A stretch of 6,784 nucleotides of DNA from assembly GCA_050734915.1 (NCBI GenBank), contig JBOHUX010000127.1, forward strand, positions 1 through 6,784. Reading direction: 5' to 3'. This document shows, piece by piece, positions 1 through 5,380 of this stretch. The position numbers were made by a program, and so were the translations under genes. Numbering within the stretch: position 1 is the stretch's first letter; the number at the start of each line of letters is the position of its first letter. Origin of the DNA: JBOHUX01 sp050734915. Lineage in GTDB: Bacteria > Chloroflexota > Dormibacteria > Dormibacterales > Dormibacteraceae. The notes beneath the pieces were generated by a model, which searched no databases, was not told where the DNA came from, and saw only the letters and a program-made list of their open reading frames with translations.

Positions 1-1
1 C

Positions 2-55
2 TGGGAAGCCTTCGTGGCCGTACCCGATCGGGCCGGGACGCTGTTCCCCTGGTGA
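2..55 (+). CDS. possible C-terminal end of an upstream gene (partial)
   Basis: An open frame enters from the left edge and ends at TGA 53-55, encoding 17 residues that end in TLFPW. I do not recognise the family from so short a tail. The stop is in the same frame as, and directly abuts, the first possible GTG of the sigma factor gene at 56. The stretch could therefore be a real upstream gene end coupled to the sigma gene, or just untranslated DNA before it. Seen: the open frame and stop. Inferred: that it is coding. Confidence 0.3.
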   Translation, partial: WEAFVAVPDRAGTLFPW

Positions 56-643
56 GTGGGCTTCAAGAGGTCGGATGTCACAAAACCGGGCGCGGTGGTG
101 CTCGAGAGGACAGTGAAGATCGATGCCTGGCCGCGGCTGGTGACCTCCACGGACCCCACAGAGGCCTTCGAGAGGCTCTTCCGGGCGGAGTACGCCCGGG
201 TGGTGGGGGTGGCTCAGCATATTCTGGCCGATCGCCCGGAGGCCGAGGACGTGGCCCAGGAGGTCTTCTGGTCATTCCATCGCCGGCACCCGTCGGGCGC
301 GCCGTACGCGGCGGCCTGGCTGCACCGGGCGGCCGCCCACGCCGCGCTCAACATACTGCGGGGAGATCGCCGGCGCCGCCGGCGGGAGCTGGCCCAGCAG
401 GATCCGGCGCCACTGGCCGATCCGGAGCTGGAGGTGGTTCATGCCGAGCGCCGGCGGACGGTGCGTCGGGCCCTGGCCCGCCTTCCCGAGGGCAGCGCCA
501 CGGTGCTCGGGCTCCGCTACAGCGGCCTCAGCTATGCCGAGGTGGCAGCGGCGATGGGCGTCGGCATCGGTCAGGTGGGCACCCGGCTTCGAAGGGCGGA
601 GGCGGCCTTCCGCAAGGAGATAGAACATGCGACATCTTTCTGA
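56..643 (+). CDS. ECF-type RNA polymerase sigma factor (sigma-70 family)
   Basis: This 195-residue protein would direct core RNA polymerase to a small set of promoters. Region sigma-2 spans about residues 36-105: it begins AFERLFRAEYARVV, has the acidic EAEDVAQEVFW helix (about 62-72) and ends in the DNA-melting/-10 part WLHRAAAHAALNILRGDRRR (88-107). Sigma-4 spans about 132-190, with LPEGSATVLGLRYSGLSYAEVAAAMG and a helix-turn-helix ending GTRLRRAEAAFRK. The linker is short and has no sigma-3, as in the extracytoplasmic-function class. The start is uncertain. GTG 56 directly follows an in-frame stop and has no Shine-Dalgarno. GTG 113, preceded by GAGAGGA at 104-110, would give 176 residues and still keep both domains. 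The 3' end overlaps the anti-sigma gene by 17 bp, the usual arrangement for a sigma and its cognate inhibitor. The regulon is unknown, and I see no clear GGAAC-type ECF promoter upstream in the window. Confidence 0.9.
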   Translation: MGFKRSDVTKPGAVVLERTVKIDAWPRLVTSTDPTEAFERLFRAEYARVVGVAQHILADRPEAEDVAQEVFWSFHRRHPSGAPYAAAWLHRAAAHAALNILRGDRRRRRRELAQQDPAPLADPELEVVHAERRRTVRRALARLPEGSATVLGLRYSGLSYAEVAAAMGVGIGQVGTRLRRAEAAFRKEIEHATSF

Positions 644-1724
644 CGGCGCGCTCCGCCATCTTCTCGACGACCCCGACTCCATCGCCGACTCGCAGCGAGC
701 GCACACGCAGGTCTGCGAGCGGTGCGGGCAGGCGCTCGCATCCGCACGCGCCGACCGGGATGCCACCGCCGCTCTCCTGGCGGCCCCGGCGCCCGCGGTG
801 AGGACGGAAGCCGCCCTGCGCGGCATCACGAAGCGAGTCGAGACGGCGGGCTCCGCCCGCCTCCTGCCCCGGCTGGCCGCCCGGCTCGACCCGATCCGGA
901 TCCGCCCGGCCGGGCGTCCGGTGATGGTCGCCACCGCCCTGGTGCTCGGCGCCGGAACCGCGGCCGTGATGGCGTTCGGCAACGTGACCCGGATCTTCGA
1001 GCCCGCCCAGGTGGCACCGGTCACCTTCTCCGCCCAGGACATGCGGGCGCTGCCCGACCTGAGCGCCTACGGCACCGAGAAGACGGGCACCAGTCACGCC
1101 CCTCGTCAGGTCGCCGGCCTGGCGGCGGCGGAGGCGGCCACCGGGCTCAGCCTGACGCTGCCCGGACGGCTGCCCGCCGGCGTCAGCGGGCAACCCACCT
1201 ACTACGTGGTGGACACCGAGCAGGGAAGCTTCACCTTCTCGGCGGCCAAGGCCCAGGCACACGCCCAGGCGATCGGCAAGGCGCTTCCGCCGATGCCCGC
1301 CGGGATGGACGGCAGCACCCTCTACGCCAACGTCGGGCCGGCCATCGTGGCGGCATACGGGGGCGGCCCTGGCTCGACGCCAGACTTCGCGGTGGCGGTG
1401 ACGAAGGCGCCCAGCGTCTACAGCAGCGGCAAGCTGACGGTGGGCGAGATCGAGCGATACCTCGTCGCCCAGCCCGGCTTCCCCACCGGCGTCGCCCAGG
1501 AGATCACAAAGCTCGGAGATCTGACCAGGACCCTGCCGATCCCGATCGCGGCCAAGCTCATGAGCTCCCAGCGGATCACCATCAACAACGTGCCCGGCGT
1601 CCTCATCACCGAGAACAGCGGCATCGGCTCCGCGGTCGTGTGGGAGAAGGACGGCCTCGTCCACGCGGTGGGCGGGCTCATCGACGCCCAGGCGGCGCGG
1701 GACGCGGCCTCGGCCCTTGGCTGA
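627..1724 (+). CDS. membrane-anchored zinc-motif anti-sigma factor with large extracytoplasmic domain
   Basis: This 365-residue protein is the likely partner that holds the ECF sigma factor inactive at the membrane. The N-terminus (MRHLSDGALRHLLDDP) leads into a ZAS-type zinc motif, H26-x3-C30-x2-C33. A linker rich in Ala and Arg precedes one transmembrane helix at about residues 97-117 (RPVMVATALVLGAGTAAVMA). About 245 residues follow on the outer face. The end of that region (SAVVWEKDGLVHAVGG, about 335-350, then a final Ala-rich helix) resembles the DUF4367-like domains often found outside anti-sigma factors and sporulation proteins; this match is from memory and tentative. The ATG at 627 has a good ribosome binding site, AAGGAG at 614-619 with 7-nt spacing, inside the sigma gene. 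The overlap implies translational coupling and roughly balanced amounts of the two proteins. The outer domain presumably senses the signal, but no ligand can be named. The alternative, a membrane protein unrelated to sigma control, is unlikely given the zinc motif and neighbour. Confidence 0.87.
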   Translation: MRHLSDGALRHLLDDPDSIADSQRAHTQVCERCGQALASARADRDATAALLAAPAPAVRTEAALRGITKRVETAGSARLLPRLAARLDPIRIRPAGRPVMVATALVLGAGTAAVMAFGNVTRIFEPAQVAPVTFSAQDMRALPDLSAYGTEKTGTSHAPRQVAGLAAAEAATGLSLTLPGRLPAGVSGQPTYYVVDTEQGSFTFSAAKAQAHAQAIGKALPPMPAGMDGSTLYANVGPAIVAAYGGGPGSTPDFAVAVTKAPSVYSSGKLTVGEIERYLVAQPGFPTGVAQEITKLGDLTRTLPIPIAAKLMSSQRITINNVPGVLITENSGIGSAVVWEKDGLVHAVGGLIDAQAARDAASALG

Positions 1725-1749
1725 GGCAACCACCACCCCACTTCGTGCT

Positions 1750-1775
1750 GAGGAGCCGGCCGTGGCCGGCTCCTC
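1750..1775 (+). promoter_or_regulatory. perfect 12-bp inverted repeat over the RBS and start of the ABC ATPase gene
   Basis: The arms GAGGAGCCGGCC (1750-1761) and GGCCGGCTCCTC (1764-1775) are exact reverse complements separated by GT. In RNA the innermost C-G pair would probably open, giving an 11-bp GC-rich stem with a CGUG loop. The left arm contains GAGGAG (1750-1755), a strong Shine-Dalgarno 6 nt before GTG 1762, and that GTG lies at the loop. No T-tract follows, so it is not a standard intrinsic terminator. It could sequester the ribosome binding site, stop transcripts by another route, or act as a DNA operator dyad. The repeat is seen directly; its role is inferred. Confidence 0.6.
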
Positions 1776-2673
1776 GCCCGCCATTCACACCTCGGAGCTG
1801 ACCAAGCGCTACGGGCAGACGGTCGCCCTCGCGGGACTCACCATGACCGTGCCCAGGGGCGAGATCTTCGGGTTCCTGGGACCCAACGGCGCCGGCAAGA
1901 CGACGGCGGTCAAGCTGCTCACCGGCCTCATCCAAGCCACCTCCGGCCAGGCGATGGTGCTGGGCGCGCCCGCCGGCGACCTCGAGACGAGGCGGCGCAT
2001 AGGCTACCTGCCCGAGCTCTTCCGCTATCAGGACTGGCTGACCGGCCGGGAGGTCCTCGCGCTCCACTGCGAGCTTGCCCGCATGCCCCGGGCCGACTGG
2101 GCACGGGCCATCGACGAAGCGCTCGCCACCGTCGGCCTCGTGGGCAGGGACGGCGACCGCGTGGGCACCTATTCCAAGGGCATGCAGCAGCGGCTCGGCC
2201 TCGGCGTCGCGCTCCTCGGACGGCCGGAGCTGGCCTTCCTCGACGAACCCACCTCCGCCCTCGATCCCGTCGGCCGGCACGACGTCCGCGAGGTGATCCG
2301 CCAGCTACGCGGGCGCGGGGTGAGCGTCTTCCTCAACTCCCACATGCTGACCGAGGTGGAGCAGGTCTGCGACCGGGTGGCGATCGTGGACGGAGGCCGT
2401 GTCATCGCCATCGGCACGCTCGAGGATCTCCTTCGCGGCGACGCCGTGCGGGTGCGGGTGACCGGGCTCTCGCCTGCCCAGCGAGCCGGCCTGGAGAGCT
2501 TCGGCAAGGTCGAGGACGAGGGCGAATGGCTCACCCTGCGCGGCGTTGCCGCCGAGCGGGTCCCGGACCTCGTCGCCGGCATCGTCGCCCTCGGCGGCCA
2601 CGTGTACGCCGTGGAGCCGCGCCACCAGAACCTCGAAGATCGGTTCCTGCAACTGCTCGAGGGGGCCACCTGA
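1762..2673 (+). CDS. ABC-2 type exporter, ATP-binding subunit
   Basis: This 303-residue ATPase would power the adjacent permease from the cytoplasmic side. Motifs in order: Walker A GPNGAGKTT (residues 40-48), a Q-loop region reading GYLPE with Glu in place of Gln (81-85), signature YSKGMQQR (137-144), Walker B LAFLDEP (157-163), D-loop SALDP (165-169) and H-loop His194 in NSHML. The order and wording match the DrrA/CcmA/NatA-like branch; the YSKGM signature and GYLPE are common there and are not defects. Residues after about 220 form a small C-terminal accessory domain. I chose GTG 1762 because GAGGAG lies 6 nt upstream and the ABC domain starts just after. A TTG at 1717 in the same frame would add 15 residues, overlap the anti-sigma gene and place the 1750-1775 hairpin inside the coding region. 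The gene ends at TGA 2671-2673, which overlaps the permease ATG by one base. The substrate is not predictable. Confidence 0.93.
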   Translation: MAGSSPAIHTSELTKRYGQTVALAGLTMTVPRGEIFGFLGPNGAGKTTAVKLLTGLIQATSGQAMVLGAPAGDLETRRRIGYLPELFRYQDWLTGREVLALHCELARMPRADWARAIDEALATVGLVGRDGDRVGTYSKGMQQRLGLGVALLGRPELAFLDEPTSALDPVGRHDVREVIRQLRGRGVSVFLNSHMLTEVEQVCDRVAIVDGGRVIAIGTLEDLLRGDAVRVRVTGLSPAQRAGLESFGKVEDEGEWLTLRGVAAERVPDLVAGIVALGGHVYAVEPRHQNLEDRFLQLLEGAT

Positions 2674-3530
2674 TGGCGGTCTGGACGATCGCGCGCCTGA
2701 CCATGAAGGAGGCATCCCGGCGCCGGCTGATGCTCGCCCTGCTGCTCTTGACGGTGGTCGTGATCCTCCTCACCGGCTGGGGCTTCCAGCGCCTGACCAC
2801 GATCAAGGACCACGGCCGGCTGGTCCCCGTCGGGGAGATGCGAGCCCTCGCCTCGCAGCTCCTGATCCTGGTCATGTTCATGTTCAGCTTCGTGCTCGCG
2901 CTGAGCGCGGCGTTCGTCTCCGCGCCGACCATCTCGTCCGAGGTCGAGTCGGGCATCACCCTCTCGATCCTGGCGCGCCCGGTCCGGCGCTCGCACGTGG
3001 TGCTCGGGAAGTGGGCCGGTTTCACGATCCTGATCGTCATCTACACGATTGCGGCGACCACCCTGGAGCTGCTCTTGGTGCGGTGGGCGACGGGCTACCA
3101 CCCGGTCCATCCGGTCGAGATGGAGGCCTACCTGGTGGTGGAGGGCATCACGCTCCTGACGCTGACGCTGCTCTTCAGCACCCGGCTCTCGGCCATCACC
3201 GGCGGCGTGGTGGCGATCGTGCTCTTCGGGATGGCCTGGATGGCCGGCGTGGTGGGCAACTTCGGGATCGCGTTCCAGAACGACACCGTGACCAGGGTGG
3301 GGACGGTCAGCCGGCTCCTTCTCCCCACCGACGGCCTCTGGCGGGGCGCCAACTTCAGCCTCGAGCCACCGGAGTTCATCGCCACCACGACGCAGGGGGG
3401 ACGCGGCGCGCAGGCCTTCCCGTTCTTCGTCGCCAGCCCGCCCAACACGGCCTACCTGGCCTGGGTCGCGCTCTGGCTGGTGATCATGCTCGGATTGGCG
3501 ATCTGGAGCTTTCGCAACCGGGAGACCTGA
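2673..3530 (+). CDS. ABC-2 type transporter permease
   Basis: This 285-residue integral membrane protein forms the translocation path for the upstream ATPase, probably as a dimer. Six hydrophobic segments are visible, at about residues 19-38, 61-84, 114-136, 152-169, 174-200 and 259-280. The N-terminal amphipathic stretch WTIARLTMKEASRRR and the loop EVESGITLSILARPVRRSHVVLGKW (about 90-114) match the conserved cytosolic loop of ABC-2 permeases of the NosY-like kind, whose SxExxxGT...LLxRPVxR...GKw pattern contacts the ATPase. A soluble stretch at about 203-255 precedes the last helix and may face outward. The start is ATG 2673, whose A is the last base of the ATPase stop codon. GAGGGGG at 2659-2665 gives 7-nt spacing, so the two genes are translationally coupled. 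The gene ends 9 bp before the convergent acetyltransferase stop. The family fits drug, lipid, antibiotic or other small-molecule export, and the sequence does not decide which. Confidence 0.9.
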   Translation: MAVWTIARLTMKEASRRRLMLALLLLTVVVILLTGWGFQRLTTIKDHGRLVPVGEMRALASQLLILVMFMFSFVLALSAAFVSAPTISSEVESGITLSILARPVRRSHVVLGKWAGFTILIVIYTIAATTLELLLVRWATGYHPVHPVEMEAYLVVEGITLLTLTLLFSTRLSAITGGVVAIVLFGMAWMAGVVGNFGIAFQNDTVTRVGTVSRLLLPTDGLWRGANFSLEPPEFIATTTQGGRGAQAFPFFVASPPNTAYLAWVALWLVIMLGLAIWSFRNRET

Positions 3531-3539
3531 CCGACTTTC

Positions 3540-4031
3540 TCAGGGGTAGACGTAGTGGCGCAACTGGTCGTCGTCACCGGCCGTCCGCATGCCGGCCCGC
3601 TCCATCACCGCCTGCGAGGCCACGTTGTCGAGCAGGGTGTCCGCCCTGACGAGCGCCGCCCCTCCCGCCGAGAGCGACCAGTGGACGAGCGCCCGCAGCG
3701 CCTCGGTCGCGTAGCCGTGGCTGCGGGCGCGGGGGGCGAGCCCGTAGCCGATCATCACCGAGCGGTCGGGGGCCGGGGGCCCGTGAAAGCCGATGTCTCC
3801 GACCACCCTGCCGTCCTCGAGCCTGACGATCTGGTACATCCCGAAATCGCCGTGATCGATCCCTGACCGGACGCCGAACAGGAAGCCGCGCGCGGCGTCG
3901 AGCGTGCCCTCGATCGGGTAGCCCTCGATCCAGGGCCGCTCCGGATCCTGGCGCCCCTGCAGCACCTCGGCCGCCTCCTCGGAAGAGACCTGCCTCAGCC
4001 GCAGGCGCGGGGTGAGGATGACGTTGCCCAC
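3540..4031 (-). CDS. GNAT-family N-acetyltransferase, RimJ/RimL-like
   Basis: This 163-residue cytoplasmic enzyme would transfer an acetyl group from acetyl-CoA to an amine. The N-terminal LTPRLRLRQ is the usual opening of the RimJ/RimL subgroup. The strand VVGDIGFHG (about 76-84) leads to the acetyl-CoA pyrophosphate loop R103-x-x-G106-x-A108 within GLAPRARSHGYATEAL. The C-terminal ASQAVMERAGM (138-148) is the typical last helix and strand. The length is close to the usual 165-190 residues. The start is GTG 4031. No Shine-Dalgarno is visible, but no better in-frame start occurs between it and the in-frame stop of the regulator gene, 33 bp upstream. Position and strand suggest co-transcription with the ArsR-type gene. 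The substrate cannot be read from the sequence: ribosomal protein, small amine or antibiotic are all possible. Confidence 0.88.
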   Translation of the reverse strand: MGNVILTPRLRLRQVSSEEAAEVLQGRQDPERPWIEGYPIEGTLDAARGFLFGVRSGIDHGDFGMYQIVRLEDGRVVGDIGFHGPPAPDRSVMIGYGLAPRARSHGYATEALRALVHWSLSAGGAALVRADTLLDNVASQAVMERAGMRTAGDDDQLRHYVYP

Positions 4032-4064
4032 CAGCCAATCATGGATGGGATCGGCCGACGGAGG

Positions 4065-5057
4065 TCAGTCCGCCAGGAGCGCCCGGCGGAGGTCGCCCAG
4101 GAGCGCCTCCAGCCGGCCGCGATCAACCTCGAAGGCGGTCCGGCCGTCGCGCTTGTCGGGGACCACGAGGCCGGCCTCGCGGAGGAGCCGGAAGTGGGCG
4201 CTGACGGTGGGCTGGGCGAGAGCGAAGGCGCGCGCGATCTCTGTGATGGACGAGGGATGCTCGGCCAGGTGGCCGAGGATCGCGAAGCGGGTCGGGTCGG
4301 CGAGCACCTTGGCTCGCTTGGCGAGCGCCGCGGAGGTGCGCCTCAGAGAGCTGAGCGAGCTCTTGTCCCCGATCGGCAGCGCCGTGTAGTAGACGCCGGG
4401 GAGATCCAGGAAGATCGAGTGGTGGCCGAGATGGGTGAGCACCAGCGCCAGCTCGCCCCGCTCAGCGGCGTCCTCCTGCTGGCTGAAGAACTTGGCTCGA
4501 TGGCGCCCCGGATGCGCCTCCAGCAGATCCCGGAGGGGTGCGCCGCCGGCGGCCATCTCGCGCCGCGCTGCGCACGCCTCCTGAACCGCACCCAACCCCT
4601 CGTCCTCCCACTCACGACGAGCCAGCTCCCAGACTGCCGACACCACGTCCCGGTAGCCGGCTCGGAACCCGGCGTCGCGAGCCAGGCGCCCAAGCCGGTC
4701 GAGCAGGCGGCGCCGGTCCTCGGCGGTCTCCGAGCGCAGCGGGAGGTCGTCGGCGCCGGCGCCCGGCGGCTGCCGGAGGTCGGCGAAAAAGCCGTCCAGG
4801 GAAAGGTCGAAGAGGTGGCCGGTGAGCTGCGCGAGGATGATCAGCTCGCTGAAGTCGCAGGGCTGCCCGTCCCCCCAGAGCTCGCGCACGCGCGCCCCCA
4901 GGCGGCGGCGCGCCGGTTCGATGGGTGGCGTTCCCACCCGCCCCTCGAGGTCCGCGCAGCCCGCCACCGCGCGCAGCGACCAGAACAGCTCCGAGGCGGC
5001 CGACGGCTCGACCTGGATCGAGCGCGGAGCCATCTGGCTCTCTTCGACGACCGGCAT
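4065..5057 (-). CDS. ArsR-type winged-helix regulator with long N-terminal domain
   Basis: This 330-residue DNA-binding protein has a C-terminal winged helix at about residues 245-318: KVLADPTRFAILGHLAEH, then SSITEIARAFALAQPTVSAHFRLLREAGLV with the recognition helix at about 282-294, then the wing DKRDGRTAFEV. The first 230 or so residues (SIQVEPSAASELFWSLRAVAG...) are a helical domain like the DUF5937-type region that precedes ArsR domains in Actinomycetota and Chloroflexota; I name this from memory. Classic ArsR proteins are about 100-120 residues, so this one is three times as long. The cysteines (34, 67, 162) lie outside the winged helix and the usual ELCVCD metal motif is absent, so metal sensing is unlikely. 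The N-terminal domain probably binds a ligand or drives dimerisation. ATG 5057 lacks a well-spaced Shine-Dalgarno (AAAGGA is only 2 nt away). ATG 5033 is an alternative start. It is divergent from the small basic gene and probably controls both directions. Confidence 0.88.
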   Translation of the reverse strand: MPVVEESQMAPRSIQVEPSAASELFWSLRAVAGCADLEGRVGTPPIEPARRRLGARVRELWGDGQPCDFSELIILAQLTGHLFDLSLDGFFADLRQPPGAGADDLPLRSETAEDRRRLLDRLGRLARDAGFRAGYRDVVSAVWELARREWEDEGLGAVQEACAARREMAAGGAPLRDLLEAHPGRHRAKFFSQQEDAAERGELALVLTHLGHHSIFLDLPGVYYTALPIGDKSSLSSLRRTSAALAKRAKVLADPTRFAILGHLAEHPSSITEIARAFALAQPTVSAHFRLLREAGLVVPDKRDGRTAFEVDRGRLEALLGDLRRALLAD

Positions 5058-5066
5058 CGTCCTTTA

Positions 5067-5072
5067 ACTATA
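5067..5072 (-). promoter_or_regulatory. candidate -10 element for the ArsR-type gene
   Basis: On the minus strand TATAGT lies 9 nt before the ATG at 5057. A start site 7 nt downstream would leave an mRNA leader of only 2-3 nt, which fits the lack of a well-placed Shine-Dalgarno. No good -35 hexamer is seen 16-18 bp upstream (TAGCAA or CTAGCA), so the promoter may be weak or the assignment wrong. Confidence 0.35.
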
Positions 5073-5100
5073 CCTCCCCGCCGGAATATTGCTAGATCGC

Positions 5101-5130
5101 TTGACCGCGATATGCCTTTACCGCTATATT
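5101..5130 (+). promoter_or_regulatory. sigma-70-type promoter for a leaderless transcript
   Basis: The -35 box is TTGACC (5101-5106) and the -10 box is TATATT (5125-5130), separated by 18 bp; both are close to the housekeeping consensus. A start site 7 nt after the -10 box falls on A5137, the first base of the ATG of the small gene. No Shine-Dalgarno precedes that ATG, so the mRNA is predicted to be leaderless. The -35 box is enclosed by the dyad at 5096-5111 and the -10 box overlaps one ATATTGC repeat, so a bound regulator would block polymerase. Confidence 0.65.
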
Positions 5131-5136
5131 GCAGTC

Positions 5137-5361
5137 ATGAACTACTGGGATCTGGAGCAGCTCGTGCGCGACAGGACCGATGCGACGCGCCGGCAGGCGG
5201 AGGCGTCGTCCCGGATGGGCTTCGACCGGCGCGTCCCCCGGCGGCGGCGGCGCCGGGTTGCGCGCCCGGTGGCGACGGCCCTGCGGGCGTTGGCGGACCG
5301 CCTCGCCCCGCAGGAGCCGGCCGCCGGCGGCCGCGAAGAACCCGCTCAGCGAGCCGCCTGA
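5137..5361 (+). CDS. small Arg-rich protein of unknown function
   Basis: This is a 74-residue hypothetical protein I do not recognise. The N-terminal half (MNYWDLEQLVRDRTDATRRQAEASSR) looks helical, with alternating Leu/Val and charged residues. A strongly basic run, RRVPRRRRRR, covers residues 31-40. An amphipathic segment VARPVATALRALADRLA (41-57) and a Pro/Gly/Glu-rich tail follow. No transmembrane helix, signal peptide or cysteine is present. The start at ATG 5137 is supported by the promoter at 5101-5130, whose start site coincides with it. A longer reading from TTG 5089 would run through the promoter and is rejected. The protein could bind nucleic acid or an acidic partner through the Arg run, but that is only inference, and high GC content alone favours Arg codons. 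It is divergent from the ArsR-type gene and probably under its control. Its stop is 19 bp from the convergent glutamate dehydrogenase stop. Confidence 0.6.
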   Translation: MNYWDLEQLVRDRTDATRRQAEASSRMGFDRRVPRRRRRRVARPVATALRALADRLAPQEPAAGGREEPAQRAA

Positions 5362-5380
5362 CCGGCGTCCGAGGCCCAGT

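Larger units (their letters stand above)
5058..5136. promoter_or_regulatory. divergent intergenic region with operator-like repeats
   Basis: This 79-bp region lies between the ArsR-type gene (leftward) and the small basic protein gene (rightward) and is clearly more AT-rich than its surroundings. It contains a dyad ATCGC (5096-5100) / GCGAT (5107-5111) with the 6-bp TTGACC exactly between the arms. ATATTGC occurs at 5086-5092 and again at 5126-5132, 40 bp apart (about four helical turns), with the related ATATGC at 5110-5115. A second repeat family, CCTTTA followed by TATA, occurs at 5061-5072 and 5115-5128 and overlaps the -10 region of each direction. Such an arrangement is expected where a winged-helix regulator represses itself and its divergent neighbour. 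The repeats are seen directly; binding by the ArsR-type protein is inferred. Confidence 0.6.

Noticed and set aside
361..385. CGCCGG-rich short repeats in the sigma factor gene
   Set aside because: They encode the Arg run at the end of sigma-2 and reflect codon choice at high GC, not a separate repeat element.
952..957. GGAACC resembling an ECF -35 element
   Set aside because: It lies inside the anti-sigma coding region before no gene start, and no matching -10 motif is at the right distance.
528..1784. 418-codon open frame on the minus strand opposite the anti-sigma gene
   Set aside because: It lies antisense to the sigma/anti-sigma genes, has low-complexity Gly/Arg/Ala/His composition without a recognisable domain, and is explained by high third-position GC in the true frame.
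3522..3548. Possible terminator between the convergent permease and acetyltransferase genes (CCTGA...TCAGG)
   Set aside because: Only a 5-bp stem with a 9-nt loop and no T-tract on either strand; too weak to call.
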